Source: Bacteroidota bacterium (GTDB lineage Bacteria > Bacteroidota > Bacteroidia > NS11-12g > UBA955). Taken from it: a stretch of DNA of 64,000 nucleotides. Positions 43,561-53,654 of this stretch are shown in pieces. The stretch is from NCBI GenBank assembly GCA_963169345.1, contig CAUJCT010000048.1, forward strand, positions 1-64,000, in the 5' to 3' direction. The translations under genes were made by a program, and so were the position numbers. The stretch's first letter is position 1. The number at the start of each line of letters is the position of its first letter. The notes beneath the pieces are model-generated. The model was not told where the DNA came from and ran no database searches. It saw only the letters and a list, made by a program, of their open reading frames with translations.

Positions 43561-43941
43561 ATGACTTTTCTAATTGTTGATGGAGGTTTACAAACCTACC
43601 TACCGATTCTCTTCATGTTTATTGCTGCAATGGGCTTTATTGTCACCTCCATGTTTGCCACGCACTATCTTGGTCCGAAGAGAAAATCAAAAGTAAAAGA
43701 TGAAGCTTTCGAATGTGGTGTTGAATCACAGGGTAATGCCAGAACTCCTTTTTCAATCAAATATTTTTTAGTTGCCATTTTGTTCGTGTTATTCGACGTA
43801 GAGGTTATTTTCATGTATCCCTGGGCAGTCAACTTTAAAAATCTGGGTGTTTTAGGATTGATTGAAATGTTTATGTTTATGGGTTTCCTGGTTTTAGGAC
43901 TCATTTACATCATCAAAAAAGGTGCTCTTAAATGGGAATAA
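43561..43941 (+). CDS. nuoA: NADH-quinone oxidoreductase subunit A
   Basis: 126-aa membrane subunit of complex I with three helices. The first loop has the conserved KVKDEAFECGVESQGNAR with the quinone-site Cys, followed by FSIKYFLVAILFVLFDVEVIFMYPW. It opens a complete nuoA-N operon and is 47 nt from nuoB. Confidence 0.96.
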   Translation: MTFLIVDGGLQTYLPILFMFIAAMGFIVTSMFATHYLGPKRKSKVKDEAFECGVESQGNARTPFSIKYFLVAILFVLFDVEVIFMYPWAVNFKNLGVLGLIEMFMFMGFLVLGLIYIIKKGALKWE

Positions 43942-43988
43942 GTTAAAACAGATAACGCTTAGTTTTGTTAATTTAAGAAAATAATTCA

Positions 43989-44537
43989 ATGAGTACAGTC
44001 GATATAAAACCAGAATACAAACCTGAAGGTGTAGAAGGTGCAGGATTTTTTGCCACTTCACTCGATAAGGTAGTTGGTTTGGCCAGAGCAAATTCTCTGT
44101 GGCCTCTTCCCTTCGCTACTTCCTGTTGTGGAATTGAGTTCATGGCAACAATGGCCTCTCACTACGACTTATCAAGGTTCGGTTCAGAGCGTTTAAGTTT
44201 CTCTCCACGTCAGGCAGATTTATTGATGGTAATGGGTACCATTTCTAAAAAACTGGCTCCGGTGCTTAGACAGGTTTACGAACAGATGGCAGAACCAAAA
44301 TGGGTACTCAGCATGGGTGCTTGTGCCAGCAGTGGTGGTATTTTTGATACTTACAGCGTTTTGCAAGGTATAGACAGAGTCATTCCGGTGGATGTTTATA
44401 TCCCAGGCTGCCCTCCACGCCCTGAACAAGTATTGGATGGTATCTTAAGAATACAGGAATTATCTAAAAACGAAAGTCTGAGAATGAGAAATTCTCCTGA
44501 ATATAAAGCTAAATTAGCCCTTTATGGTATCGAATGA
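43989..44537 (+). CDS. nuoB: NADH-quinone oxidoreductase subunit B
   Basis: 182-aa peripheral-arm subunit carrying the terminal N2 [4Fe-4S] cluster next to the quinone site. The ligands are visible in [28 protein letters not shown] and [11 protein letters not shown]. The N-terminus contains [20 protein letters not shown]. The start at ATG 43989 gives normal length. One nucleotide separates it from the preferred nuoC start. Confidence 0.97.
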   Translation: MSTVDIKPEYKPEGVEGAGFFATSLDKVVGLARANSLWPLPFATSCCGIEFMATMASHYDLSRFGSERLSFSPRQADLLMVMGTISKKLAPVLRQVYEQMAEPKWVLSMGACASSGGIFDTYSVLQGIDRVIPVDVYIPGCPPRPEQVLDGILRIQELSKNESLRMRNSPEYKAKLALYGIE

Positions 44538-44538
44538 G

Positions 44539-45045
44539 ATGACTATACAACTGAAAGAAAAGATAGAGACGCTGCTTAAAGAGAAATTTCCAAATGCAGT
44601 ATTAAATGTCTCTGTAGAATATGATTTTCCGGTTTTTGAAATTGAAAAAAATGCCATGCTGGACGTCATTACTTTTCTGAAAAATGCTCCAGAAACCGGT
44701 TTTGGATTCCTGACCACCATGGCCGGACTTCATTATCCTGATAATGCTGACAAAGAATTCGGCATGATGTATCAGTTGCATAAACTTGAAACAAACGAAC
44801 GCATACGACTTAAAGTCTTTACATCTAAAAATGATTTAAAAATCCCAAGTCTTACTCACTTGTGGCCAACTGCAAACTGGATGGAAAGACAAGAATACGA
44901 TTTCTTCGGTTTTAATTTTACAGGTCATCCTAATCTTGTTCGTATTCTCAATATGGACGAGATGAACTATTTCCCATTGAGAAAAGAATATCCTTTGGAA
45001 GATGGCTCCAGAGATGACAAAAACGATAAGATGTTCGGCAGATAA
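44539..45045 (+). CDS. nuoC: NADH-quinone oxidoreductase subunit C
   Basis: 168-aa peripheral-arm subunit, not fused to NuoD. The C-terminal signature HLWPTANWMERQEYDFFGF and FPLRKEYPLEDGSRDD is clear. The track start (44524) would overlap nuoB by 14 nt; the ATG at 44539, just after the nuoB stop, begins MTIQLKEKIETLLKEKFPN and is preferred. Confidence 0.95.
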   Translation: MTIQLKEKIETLLKEKFPNAVLNVSVEYDFPVFEIEKNAMLDVITFLKNAPETGFGFLTTMAGLHYPDNADKEFGMMYQLHKLETNERIRLKVFTSKNDLKIPSLTHLWPTANWMERQEYDFFGFNFTGHPNLVRILNMDEMNYFPLRKEYPLEDGSRDDKNDKMFGR

Positions 45046-45056
45046 GATCACTTCAA

Positions 45057-46262
45057 ATGACTAAACAAGCAGAATCCAACCAAACGACTGAATCAGAGAA
45101 AGTCTATAACATAATCAACCTTGGTCCTACTCACCCGGCTACCCATGGTATTTTCCAGAATATCCTTAAAATGGATGGTGAAATCATCATGGATGCAGAG
45201 CCAACTGTTGGTTATATCCACCGTGCTTTCGAAAAAATAGCTGAACACCGTCCATATAATCAGATTACACCACTCACCGATCGTCTAAACTATTGCTCTT
45301 CCCCTATTAATAATATGGGCTGGCACATGACTGTCGAAAAACTGATTGGATGCGAAGTACCTAAACGTGCACAGTATATGAGAGTCATTATTATGGAACT
45401 CTCGCGTATTGCCGACCACGTCATTTGTACTACCATTATAGGACAAGATACAGGAGCAACAACTGGTTTCCTTTATTTCTTTCAAATGAGAGAGAAAATA
45501 TATGAAATTTTTGAAGAAATATGTGGTGCTCGTCTGACTACCAATATTGGCAGAATAGGTGGAATGGAGCGCGATTTCAGTGAAACAGCCTGGAAAAAAC
45601 TGGATATTTTCATGAAAGAATTTCCGGAGTACTTGAGCGAGTTCCAAAATCTGATTGAACGCAACAGAATCTTTATGGACAGAACCATAGACTGCGGCCC
45701 TATTAGTGCTGAGCGTGCTCTGGCTTACGGATTCACTGGTCCAAATTTGAGAGCTGCAGGTGTCGATTATGACATACGTGTTGCTATGCCATATTCCAGT
45801 TACGAAGATTTCGAATTCAATATCCCGGTTGGTCAAAATGGTGATACCTACGACCGCTTCATGGTGCGAATTCAGGAAATGTGGGAAAGCTTAAGTATCA
45901 TTCGCCAGGCTGTAGAGAAAATGCCTGAAGGACCATTCCATGCGGATGTACCAGAATTTTACCTGCCAAATAAAGAAGATGTCTACAGTAAAATGGAAGC
46001 TTTAATTTTCCATTTTAAAATTGTAATGGGAGAAACCGATGTTCCCAAAGGTGAAGTTTATCACTCTGTAGAAGGAGGCAATGGTGAACTTGGCTTCTAT
46101 CTGGTCAGTGACGGAGGTAGAGCGCCATACAGACTTCATTTCAGAAGACCATGCTTCATTTATTATCAGGCCTACCCGGAAATGATCATTAATGGATTGC
46201 TCAGTGATGCTATTTTAACACTCAGCAGTCTCAACGTAATCGCAGGTGAATTAGACGCATAA
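45057..46262 (+). CDS. nuoD: NADH-quinone oxidoreductase subunit D
   Basis: 401-aa 49-kDa-type subunit forming the quinone cavity with NuoB. It starts with the conserved NLGPTHPATHG loop and has GYIHRAFEKIAEHRPY and KGEVYHSVEGGNGELGFYLV. The last codons DGLLSDAILTLSSLNVIAGELD fit the family end. The TAATG junction couples it to nuoE. Confidence 0.97.
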   Translation: MTKQAESNQTTESEKVYNIINLGPTHPATHGIFQNILKMDGEIIMDAEPTVGYIHRAFEKIAEHRPYNQITPLTDRLNYCSSPINNMGWHMTVEKLIGCEVPKRAQYMRVIIMELSRIADHVICTTIIGQDTGATTGFLYFFQMREKIYEIFEEICGARLTTNIGRIGGMERDFSETAWKKLDIFMKEFPEYLSEFQNLIERNRIFMDRTIDCGPISAERALAYGFTGPNLRAAGVDYDIRVAMPYSSYEDFEFNIPVGQNGDTYDRFMVRIQEMWESLSIIRQAVEKMPEGPFHADVPEFYLPNKEDVYSKMEALIFHFKIVMGETDVPKGEVYHSVEGGNGELGFYLVSDGGRAPYRLHFRRPCFIYYQAYPEMIINGLLSDAILTLSSLNVIAGELDA

Positions 46263-46798
46263 TGAATAACACAATGATGACAAATTCTCAAGATATACAA
46301 TTCAGTACCGAAGCTATGGAGAAAGTCCGTAAAATTATCAGTCGTTACCCGACTGGTAAACATAAGTCGGCCTTAATTCCCATACTTCATATCGCACAGG
46401 CTGAATTTGGAGGTTGGTTGAGTTCTCAAACAATGGACTATGTGGCTTCTATCCTAGAAATCCAACCAATAGAAGTATATGAAGTAGCTTCTTTCTATTC
46501 CATGTTTAATCTTCAACCAGTTGGCAATTGCCTGATAGAGGTTTGCAGAACCAGCAGCTGCTGGCTGTGTGGCGCAGAAGATATTATCGACCATATAGAA
46601 AATAAATTAGGTATCACAGTTGGTGAAACTACTCCGGATGGCATGTTCACTCTAAAAGCTGTGGAATGCCTTGGTAGCTGCGGCACTGCTCCTATGATGC
46701 AGGTTGGAGCTGATTACCATGAAAACCTTACCATCGAGAAGGTTGACAACTTACTTGACCAATTTAAAACCGATAACAAAAAGAGCAGATATTGTTAG
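46262..46798 (+). CDS. nuoE: NADH-quinone oxidoreductase subunit E
   Basis: 178-aa thioredoxin-fold subunit with the N1a [2Fe-2S] cluster. Ligands are in VCRTSSCWLCGAED (C-x4-C) and CLGSCGTAPMM (C-x3-C). A second ATG lies four codons on (46274) and could be the start. It belongs to the NADH-oxidising module with NuoF and NuoG. Confidence 0.96.
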   Translation: MNNTMMTNSQDIQFSTEAMEKVRKIISRYPTGKHKSALIPILHIAQAEFGGWLSSQTMDYVASILEIQPIEVYEVASFYSMFNLQPVGNCLIEVCRTSSCWLCGAEDIIDHIENKLGITVGETTPDGMFTLKAVECLGSCGTAPMMQVGADYHENLTIEKVDNLLDQFKTDNKKSRYC

Positions 46799-46800
46799 GC

Positions 46801-48132
46801 ATGAGCAGAAAACTCCTTTTAAAGAACGACCATATTCAAGGCATAAATACCCTGAAAACCTATAAGGAAAACGGAGGTTATTCGGTACTTGAAAAAGCGC
46901 TTAAAGGCATGAGCCCGGATGCAATAGTTGAGGAAGTAAAAAAATCCGGCTTAAGAGGTCGTGGTGGTGCAGGCTTCCCTACTGGCATGAAGTGGAGCTT
47001 CCTTGCAAAGCCTGAAGGTGTGCCTCGTTATCTTGTTTGCAACGCAGACGAAAGTGAACCTGGTACATTTAAAGACAGATACCTGATGGAACGCATACCG
47101 CATCTTTTGGTAGAAGGTATGATTCTCTCGAGTTTTGCTTTGGGCGCAAATACATCTTATATCTACATACGTGGTGAATATTTTTATGTTTCACGCATTC
47201 TGGAGCAAGCCATAGAAGAAGCTTATCAGGCTGGTTATCTAGGTAAAAATATTTTAGGTACTGGCTTTGATCTCGACTTATATGTACAGGTGGGAGCCGG
47301 AGCATATATCTGTGGTGAAGAAACAGCCTTGCTTGAAAGTCTGGAAGGTAAAAGAGGCAATCCTCGTATTAAACCTCCATTCCCTGCAGTTGCGGGTCTT
47401 TATGGTTGCCCTACTGTCGTCAATAACGTTGAAACCATAGCAGCTGTCGTTCCAATTATTGAAATGGGAGGCGATGAGTACGCTAAGATTGGTATTGGCA
47501 AAAGTACTGGTACAAAATTAATTTCAGCATCAGGTCATATCAATAAACCTGGCGTATATGAGATAGAACTTGGACTTCCAGTGGAAGAATTTATATTTTC
47601 AGAAGAATGGTGCGGAGGTATTAAAGGTGGAAGGAAATTAAAAGCAGTTGTAGCAGGAGGTTCTTCTGTTCCAATCTTGCCGGCTGACTTAATCCTGAAA
47701 ACTGCTAATGGTGAGCCTAGATTAATGAGTTATGAAAGTTTAGGTGAAGGTGGATTCGTTACCGGTACTATGTTAGGTTCCGGTGGATTCATAGTGATGG
47801 ATGAAGATACCAGCATTGTGAAAAATTTATATACTTTCTCAAGATTCTATCACCACGAAAGTTGCGGTCAGTGCAGTCCTTGCCGTGAAGGTACAGGATG
47901 GATGGAGCGCATCTTAAAAAAGATACTGGATGGAAGAGGTTCCCTAGCTGACATCGATTTACTCTGGGATATTCAAAGCAAAATTGAAGGTAAGACTATT
48001 TGCCCTCTTGGTGAAGCTGCTGCATGGCCTGTAGCTGCTGCTATCAGACATTTCCGTCCTGAATTTGAAGCTTATGTTACCAATCCAGACAGCATCAAAG
48101 ACATCAAACATTATTACAGATTGAAAAACTAA
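46801..48132 (+). CDS. nuoF: NADH-quinone oxidoreductase subunit F
   Basis: 443-aa subunit that binds NADH and FMN and the N3 [4Fe-4S] cluster. [18 protein letters not shown] is the FMN site, [18 protein letters not shown] the NADH/FMN loop, and [16 protein letters not shown] plus [11 protein letters not shown] supply the cluster Cys. The track TTG start overlaps nuoE; the ATG at 46801 is preferred. Confidence 0.97.
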   Translation: MSRKLLLKNDHIQGINTLKTYKENGGYSVLEKALKGMSPDAIVEEVKKSGLRGRGGAGFPTGMKWSFLAKPEGVPRYLVCNADESEPGTFKDRYLMERIPHLLVEGMILSSFALGANTSYIYIRGEYFYVSRILEQAIEEAYQAGYLGKNILGTGFDLDLYVQVGAGAYICGEETALLESLEGKRGNPRIKPPFPAVAGLYGCPTVVNNVETIAAVVPIIEMGGDEYAKIGIGKSTGTKLISASGHINKPGVYEIELGLPVEEFIFSEEWCGGIKGGRKLKAVVAGGSSVPILPADLILKTANGEPRLMSYESLGEGGFVTGTMLGSGGFIVMDEDTSIVKNLYTFSRFYHHESCGQCSPCREGTGWMERILKKILDGRGSLADIDLLWDIQSKIEGKTICPLGEAAAWPVAAAIRHFRPEFEAYVTNPDSIKDIKHYYRLKN

Positions 48133-48155
48133 AGAGTCATTTAATACATCGAACA

Positions 48156-49193
48156 ATGCCTAAAATTACCATAGACGATATTCCAATAGAAGTTCCTGAA
48201 GGCACTACCATACTCCAGGCTGCAAGAATGATTGGTGGAGATATAGTTCCTCCGGCCATGTGTTACTACAGCAAACTGGAAACCAGTGGTGGCTATTGCC
48301 GTACTTGTATTGTTAAAGTAGAACAAGGTTCTGCCAAAGATCCCCGTCCTATGCCTAAACCTGTGGCAAGTTGCCGTACAACTGTCATGGATGGCATGGT
48401 AGTCAGAAACATTACTTCACCAGAAAATCTGGAAGCCAGAGCAGGTGTTGTTGAGTTTTTACTTTTGAATCATCCTTTGGACTGTCCGGTTTGTGATCAG
48501 GCTGGTGAATGTCATTTGCAGGATTTATCATACGAGCACGGTAAAGAAGCTACCAGAAACGAATTTGAAAGAAGAGAATACGACCCAATAGATATTGGAG
48601 ATAAAATCAAATTGCACATGAACCGCTGTATCCTTTGCTATCGCTGCGTTAAAGTAGCCGATCAGCTTACAGATGGCCGCTGCCATGGCGTCATCAACAG
48701 AGGTGAGCATGCTGAAATTTCTACTTATATCGAGAAAGCTATTGACAATGATTTCTCTGGAAATATGATAGATGTTTGCCCTGTAGGTGCATTAACAGAC
48801 AGAACTTTCCGATTTAAAAGTCGTGTTTGGTTTACTAAACCAGTTGATGCCCATCGCAACTGCGATAAATGTTGTGGTAAAGTAAGACTTTGGAACCAGG
48901 GTGAAGAAGTATTGCGTGTTACAGCAAGAAAAGATCAGTGGGGTGAAGTAGAAGATAATGACGATGGTTCAACAGCCTGGATTTGCAATGAATGTCGCTT
49001 TGAAAAGAAAAATCTCAGTGACTGGACAATTGAAGGTCCGAGTGATATCAGCAGACATTCTGTTATTTCAGCTAACCACTACGAAACATTAAGATCAATT
49101 CAAACCAACACATTGAAAATGATGGGTGCAAAACCACATGGTGTTAAGGTTGAACTTGGAGAAGGTGCACTTGACCCAAATAATCAGAAATAG
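48156..49193 (+). CDS. nuoG: NADH-quinone oxidoreductase subunit G, short form
   Basis: 345-aa iron-sulfur subunit, about half the usual length because the molybdopterin-like domain is missing. The N1b [2Fe-2S] ligands are in GGYCRTCIVKVEQG and VASCRTT, the His-ligated N5 in HPLDCPVCDQAGECH, and N4 in CILCYRCVKVAD and DVCPVGAL. A final Cys-rich part has CDKCCGKVRLW and WICNECRF, a rearranged version of the N7-type motif. It ends right before nuoH. Short NuoG is known in Bacteroidota, so this is not a broken gene. Confidence 0.92.
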   Translation: MPKITIDDIPIEVPEGTTILQAARMIGGDIVPPAMCYYSKLETSGGYCRTCIVKVEQGSAKDPRPMPKPVASCRTTVMDGMVVRNITSPENLEARAGVVEFLLLNHPLDCPVCDQAGECHLQDLSYEHGKEATRNEFERREYDPIDIGDKIKLHMNRCILCYRCVKVADQLTDGRCHGVINRGEHAEISTYIEKAIDNDFSGNMIDVCPVGALTDRTFRFKSRVWFTKPVDAHRNCDKCCGKVRLWNQGEEVLRVTARKDQWGEVEDNDDGSTAWICNECRFEKKNLSDWTIEGPSDISRHSVISANHYETLRSIQTNTLKMMGAKPHGVKVELGEGALDPNNQK

Positions 49194-49199
49194 ACAAAT

Positions 49200-50225
49200 A
49201 TGGATCCACTGCTTATAAAAGCCATAATCGTATTAATAGTTTTCGCCATTACACTTCTGGTTGCAACATATTCGACCTGGGGTGAAAGAAAAGTGGCAGC
49301 TTTCCTGCAAGACAGGGTTGGACCAGACCGCGCCGGACCAGCTGGTTTATTTCAGCCATTGGCAGATGCTGTGAAAATGTTCATGAAGGAAGAAATTATT
49401 CCTTCTGTTTCAAATAAATGGCTATTCGTCCTGGGCCCTTGTATTTCCATGCTCACAGCTCTTATGACGGGTGTTGTGATTCCATGGGGTGGTGAACTGA
49501 CAATTGCCGGTCAAACATTTGATTTGCAAATAGTCGATTTAAACATCGGTATACTCTACTTATTTGGTGTTGTATCACTTGGAGTATATGGTATAATGAT
49601 TGGTGGATGGGCCTCTAACAATAAATACTCTTTGTTAGGTGCTATTCGTGCTTCATCTCAAATGATCAGCTATGAAATAGCCATGGGTCTGGCAATTGTA
49701 GCTCTTGTTATGACAACAGGAACACTTAGCCTGAAAGAAATTGTCCAACAACAGGACGCAGGATTTGCTAATATAGTTTATCAACCTTTGGGTTTTATCA
49801 TATTTTTAATTTGTGCTTTTGCAGAAACCAACAGAGCTCCATTCGATTTACCTGAATGTGAAACAGAATTGATAGGTGGATATCATACTGAATATTCATC
49901 CATGAAACTCGGATTCTTTCTTTTCGCAGAGTACATCAATATGTTTGTATCTTCCATGGTTATTGTCAGTTTCTATTTTGGTGGTTACAATTTCCCATTC
50001 CAGCATGAAATTGGACTTGAAGGCAATATTCTGACATTTGTACAAACAGGATTTTTCTTCCTGAAAGTTTCCTTCTTTGTATTCTTCTTCTGGTGGGTGA
50101 GATGGACTTTACCGCGATTCAGATACGATCAACTAATGAATTTGGGCTGGAAGGTATTATTGCCTTTAGCTCTTGTGAATATTTTCGTTACCGGTTTAAT
50201 CATGTATTTCACCGGCAACCTATAA
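49200..50225 (+). CDS. nuoH: NADH-quinone oxidoreductase subunit H
   Basis: 341-aa membrane subunit at the junction of the two arms and next to the quinone cavity. STWGERKVAAFLQDRVGPDR and FAETNRAPFDLPECETELIG are the family signatures; eight or so helices are predicted. It lies 6 nt after nuoG. Confidence 0.97.
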   Translation: MDPLLIKAIIVLIVFAITLLVATYSTWGERKVAAFLQDRVGPDRAGPAGLFQPLADAVKMFMKEEIIPSVSNKWLFVLGPCISMLTALMTGVVIPWGGELTIAGQTFDLQIVDLNIGILYLFGVVSLGVYGIMIGGWASNNKYSLLGAIRASSQMISYEIAMGLAIVALVMTTGTLSLKEIVQQQDAGFANIVYQPLGFIIFLICAFAETNRAPFDLPECETELIGGYHTEYSSMKLGFFLFAEYINMFVSSMVIVSFYFGGYNFPFQHEIGLEGNILTFVQTGFFFLKVSFFVFFFWWVRWTLPRFRYDQLMNLGWKVLLPLALVNIFVTGLIMYFTGNL

Positions 50226-50245
50226 ACCCCTAAGTACGAAAAAAA

Positions 50246-50848
50246 ATGCTAACGAACAGAAGCAAACAAGTAGTAAAAAGAGAAATGACCTGGTTTGAGA
50301 GGGCTTATTTTCCTGCCATTCTTCATGGTCTGAGTATTACTATAAAACACTTCTTTATGAAGAAGGCGACGGTGAAATATCCTGAGGTTAAAAGGGAATT
50401 TGCACCCGTATACCGCGGTCAGCACGTATTAAAGCGCGACGAAGCAGGTGCTGAAAGATGCACAGCTTGCGGACTTTGCGCTGTTGCCTGTCCTGCAGAA
50501 GCTATTACCATGACTGCTGCGGAAAGGAAAAAGGGTGAAGAAAATCTCTACAGAGAAGAGAAGTATGCATCCGTTTATGAAATCAATATGCTGAGATGTA
50601 TTTTCTGCGGATTGTGTGAAGAAGCTTGTCCTAAAGAAGCCATTTTCTTAACCGATAGAATTGTGCCAAGTACTTTTGAACGTGACAGCTTTGTTTATGG
50701 TAAAGACAAATTGGTAGAGCCAATTGACCAAAGAGTTGATGTCAGCAAACGTCAAACTCCCGCTGTTCTCGAATTTAAAAAAGATAAACATCACAAGCAC
50801 AACCTGACCTTTATGGATAAAGTGCTTGGAAAAGCTAAGAAACATTAA
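50246..50848 (+). CDS. nuoI: NADH-quinone oxidoreductase subunit I
   Basis: 200-aa ferredoxin-like subunit with clusters N6a and N6b in the electron path to N2. The two motifs are CTACGLCAVACPAEA near residue 72 and CIFCGLCEEACPKEA near residue 122. The C-terminal 50 residues are Lys/His rich. It has an amphipathic N-terminal helix and no transmembrane segment. Confidence 0.97.
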   Translation: MLTNRSKQVVKREMTWFERAYFPAILHGLSITIKHFFMKKATVKYPEVKREFAPVYRGQHVLKRDEAGAERCTACGLCAVACPAEAITMTAAERKKGEENLYREEKYASVYEINMLRCIFCGLCEEACPKEAIFLTDRIVPSTFERDSFVYGKDKLVEPIDQRVDVSKRQTPAVLEFKKDKHHKHNLTFMDKVLGKAKKH

Positions 50849-50904
50849 TAGTGGAAAAACAAGCAAAACATAAAACAACAAAATAATTTATTTCGCATCA
50901 GCTA

Positions 50905-51405
50905 ATGAACATTACTCAATATATTTTTTGGTTCCTGAGCTTTCTGGCTTTGCTGAGCGCATTGATGGTAGTCTTTTCCAAGAACCCGGTTTACAGTGTG
51001 CTTTACCTCATTATCACTTTCTTTGCAATTGCGGGTCATTATGTGTTAATGAGTGCTCAATTTTTGGCAGCAGTACACATTATAGTATATGCAGGTGCTA
51101 TAATGGTACTTTTCCTCTACACGATAATGATGTTGAATCTCAACAAGGAAACAGAACCACAAAAGAAAACCTATATACAGATTATAGCGATAGTTGCCCT
51201 GGGCTTACTAATGGTTACAATGATTGGTAGTATAAAGGGAGCAGAAGCAGCTCAGCCAATAGCAGATGCTGCCGGAATAGGAACTGTAGAAAAATTAGGA
51301 GATGTGTTGTTCAATAAATTCCTCCTGCCTTTCGAAGTATCGTCCATTTTATTCCTTTCAGCAATGGTAGGAGCAGTTTATTTATCTAAAAAGAATTTAC
51401 AATAA
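50905..51405 (+). CDS. nuoJ: NADH-quinone oxidoreductase subunit J
   Basis: 166-aa membrane subunit with five predicted helices. The conserved helix 3 is [21 protein letters not shown], and [14 protein letters not shown] ends the protein. The final A of its stop codon is the first base of the nuoK ATG (TAATG). Confidence 0.96.
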   Translation: MNITQYIFWFLSFLALLSALMVVFSKNPVYSVLYLIITFFAIAGHYVLMSAQFLAAVHIIVYAGAIMVLFLYTIMMLNLNKETEPQKKTYIQIIAIVALGLLMVTMIGSIKGAEAAQPIADAAGIGTVEKLGDVLFNKFLLPFEVSSILFLSAMVGAVYLSKKNLQ

Positions 51406-51725
51406 TGCAAGAAGTTATATCCGGAATTCCACTTGTCAATTACATATATATAAGTGCTGCCTTGTTTGGCATTGGTGCATTGGGCGTAATGGTCAGAAGA
51501 AATGCCATTGTACTGTTTATGTGCATTGAATTAATGCTGAATGCTGTTAACTTATTGCTGGTAGCTTTTTCGAGTTATCTGGGCGATACATCTGGTCAGG
51601 TGTTTGTTTTCTTTATTATGGCAGTTGCTGCAGCTGAAGTAGCAGTCGGTTTAGCAATACTTATAATGATATATCGCAACGCCAACACAACGGATACGGA
51701 AGTCCTTAATCAACTTAAATGGTAA
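51405..51725 (+). CDS. nuoK: NADH-quinone oxidoreductase subunit K
   Basis: 106-aa three-helix antiporter-like subunit. The two membrane glutamates of the proton path are visible in [19 protein letters not shown] and [14 protein letters not shown]. It overlaps nuoJ by 1 nt. Confidence 0.97.
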   Translation: MQEVISGIPLVNYIYISAALFGIGALGVMVRRNAIVLFMCIELMLNAVNLLLVAFSSYLGDTSGQVFVFFIMAVAAAEVAVGLAILIMIYRNANTTDTEVLNQLKW

Positions 51726-51751
51726 AATCAGTCGATAGCTATAAATAAAGA

Positions 51752-53650
51752 ATGGAACAACTCGTCAAACTCGTCCCCTTATTCCCGCTGATTAGCTTTG
51801 CTATCATTGGATTGCTCAACAGAAAACTCACTAAAATACACGCAGCTATATTTGCCTGCACCGGTGTACTTCTGAGCTTTGTTGATTCAATAATGATTTT
51901 TATCGCTCAACTCAATCATGGTCCGGTTGAAGTCAAAATTTTTGATTGGATTGTGGCAGGAGATTTCAGCGCAAGTCTAACCTTTCTGTGCGATCATTTG
52001 TCCTCTATATTCCTTTTAGTTATAACAGGTGTAGGATTTCTAATCCACATTTTCTCGGTTGGCTATATGATGGAAGACGATGGATTCAGAAGATTCTTTG
52101 CTTATTTAAACTTGTTTATTTTCTTTATGTTGTTGCTGGTTTTAGGCAATAACTTCTTAGTCATGTTTATAGGTTGGGAAGGTGTAGGTTTCTGTTCCTT
52201 CATGCTCATAGGCTTCTGGTTCAAAGAAGAAGCCAATAACAACGCTGCTAAGAAAGCTTTTGTAATGAATCGTGTTGGTGATCTGGGCTTCCTTATCGCC
52301 ATGTGTCTAATATTTGTAGCTTTCGGAACCTTAGATTTCACAAAATTGTTTTCAGGTGGTTTACTTGCCAGTACCTCTGTCAGCAATGAAATGATGACCA
52401 TAATTACACTCTGCCTATTTGTTGGTGCAATGGGAAAAAGTGCTCAGATTCCATTATACACCTGGTTACCTGATGCAATGGCAGGACCAACTCCGGTATC
52501 TGCACTCATTCACGCAGCAACAATGGTAACTGCCGGTATCTATATGGTTGCCCGTACCAATTTTATGTTTAATATGACACCAGCTACTCTTGAATTTGTG
52601 GCTATTATTGGTGCATTAACAGCATTGTTGGGTGCAAGCATTGGACTGTTTCAAAATGATATTAAGAAAGTACTCGCTTATTCAACCGTAAGCCAATTGG
52701 GATTAATGTTTCTTGCATTAGGACTTGGCGCATACAGTGCGGCTGTGTTTCATGTTGTCACTCACGCTTTCTTTAAAGCCTTGCTATTCCTTGGTTCAGG
52801 AAGTGTAATTCACAGTATGGGAGGAGAACAGGATATTCGAAAAATGGGCGGATTGAAGAAACACATGCCTGTTACCTACATGACTTTCCTAATTGGTACC
52901 ATAGCTATTTCAGGAATTCCACCTTTAGCAGGTTTCTTCAGTAAAGATCAAATACTTGCTGCAGCTTTCGAACACAATAAATTGTTGTTTGTACTTGGTA
53001 TGATTGTATCTCTTATGACAGCATTCTATATGTTCCGTTTATTGTTTCTAACATTCCACGGTTCTTTCAGAGGCACTCATGAGCAAGAACACCACTTGCA
53101 CGAATCTCCTTTTACCATGACTTTCCCTTTGATAGTTTTGGCCATATTTTCTGTTATTGCAGGATTTATTGGATTTCCGCATGCACTTGGAGAACAAATG
53201 GGCATACACAACTGGTTTGATGATTTTTTAAAGACAAGTGTAAGTTCCGTTCATACCGAAGCTCATCTTTCAACAGAATTAACGATGATGGGTATAACAA
53301 CAGCTTTAATCTTAATTGTCATTTTCATTGCACGTTCCATTTATGTAGGTAAAGGAGCAATACCAGAGGATGAAAAAGTTGAGAGAAAAGGTTTGCAAAA
53401 ACTGATATACAATAAGTACTATGTTGACGAATTGTATAATGCTTTATTTACCCGTCCGGTAGACAAACTATCTGCATTTTTTCAAAATTTCATGGACAAC
53501 AAAATTGTAGACGGTATCGTCAACGGTTTAGGCAAAACCACTACAAAAGGTGGCTCTTATGTGCGCATTTTACAAAGCGGTAACATAAATGCCTATGCTA
53601 TACTATTCATTTTAGCCATCACTTTATTATTCCTTATTATTTTATTCTGA
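51752..53650 (+). CDS. nuoL: NADH-quinone oxidoreductase subunit L
   Basis: 632-aa Mrp-type antiporter-like proton pump at the far end of the membrane arm. WEGVGFCSFMLIGFW carries the key Glu and TWLPDAMAGPTPVSALIHAA the conserved lysine-region motif. A C-terminal extension with a long amphipathic segment (about 500-600) should form the lateral helix. It starts 27 nt after nuoK. Confidence 0.97.
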   Translation: MEQLVKLVPLFPLISFAIIGLLNRKLTKIHAAIFACTGVLLSFVDSIMIFIAQLNHGPVEVKIFDWIVAGDFSASLTFLCDHLSSIFLLVITGVGFLIHIFSVGYMMEDDGFRRFFAYLNLFIFFMLLLVLGNNFLVMFIGWEGVGFCSFMLIGFWFKEEANNNAAKKAFVMNRVGDLGFLIAMCLIFVAFGTLDFTKLFSGGLLASTSVSNEMMTIITLCLFVGAMGKSAQIPLYTWLPDAMAGPTPVSALIHAATMVTAGIYMVARTNFMFNMTPATLEFVAIIGALTALLGASIGLFQNDIKKVLAYSTVSQLGLMFLALGLGAYSAAVFHVVTHAFFKALLFLGSGSVIHSMGGEQDIRKMGGLKKHMPVTYMTFLIGTIAISGIPPLAGFFSKDQILAAAFEHNKLLFVLGMIVSLMTAFYMFRLLFLTFHGSFRGTHEQEHHLHESPFTMTFPLIVLAIFSVIAGFIGFPHALGEQMGIHNWFDDFLKTSVSSVHTEAHLSTELTMMGITTALILIVIFIARSIYVGKGAIPEDEKVERKGLQKLIYNKYYVDELYNALFTRPVDKLSAFFQNFMDNKIVDGIVNGLGKTTTKGGSYVRILQSGNINAYAILFILAITLLFLIILF

Positions 53651-53654
53651 TTAC

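Noticed and set aside
45285-45836. 183-aa minus-strand ORF inside nuoD
   Set aside because: Shadow of the nuoD frame; no promoter, ribosome site or recognisable motif.
48156-49193. nuoG truncated by a frameshift
   Set aside because: Short NuoG is normal in Bacteroidota and the stop is followed within 6 nt by nuoH, leaving no room for a lost domain.
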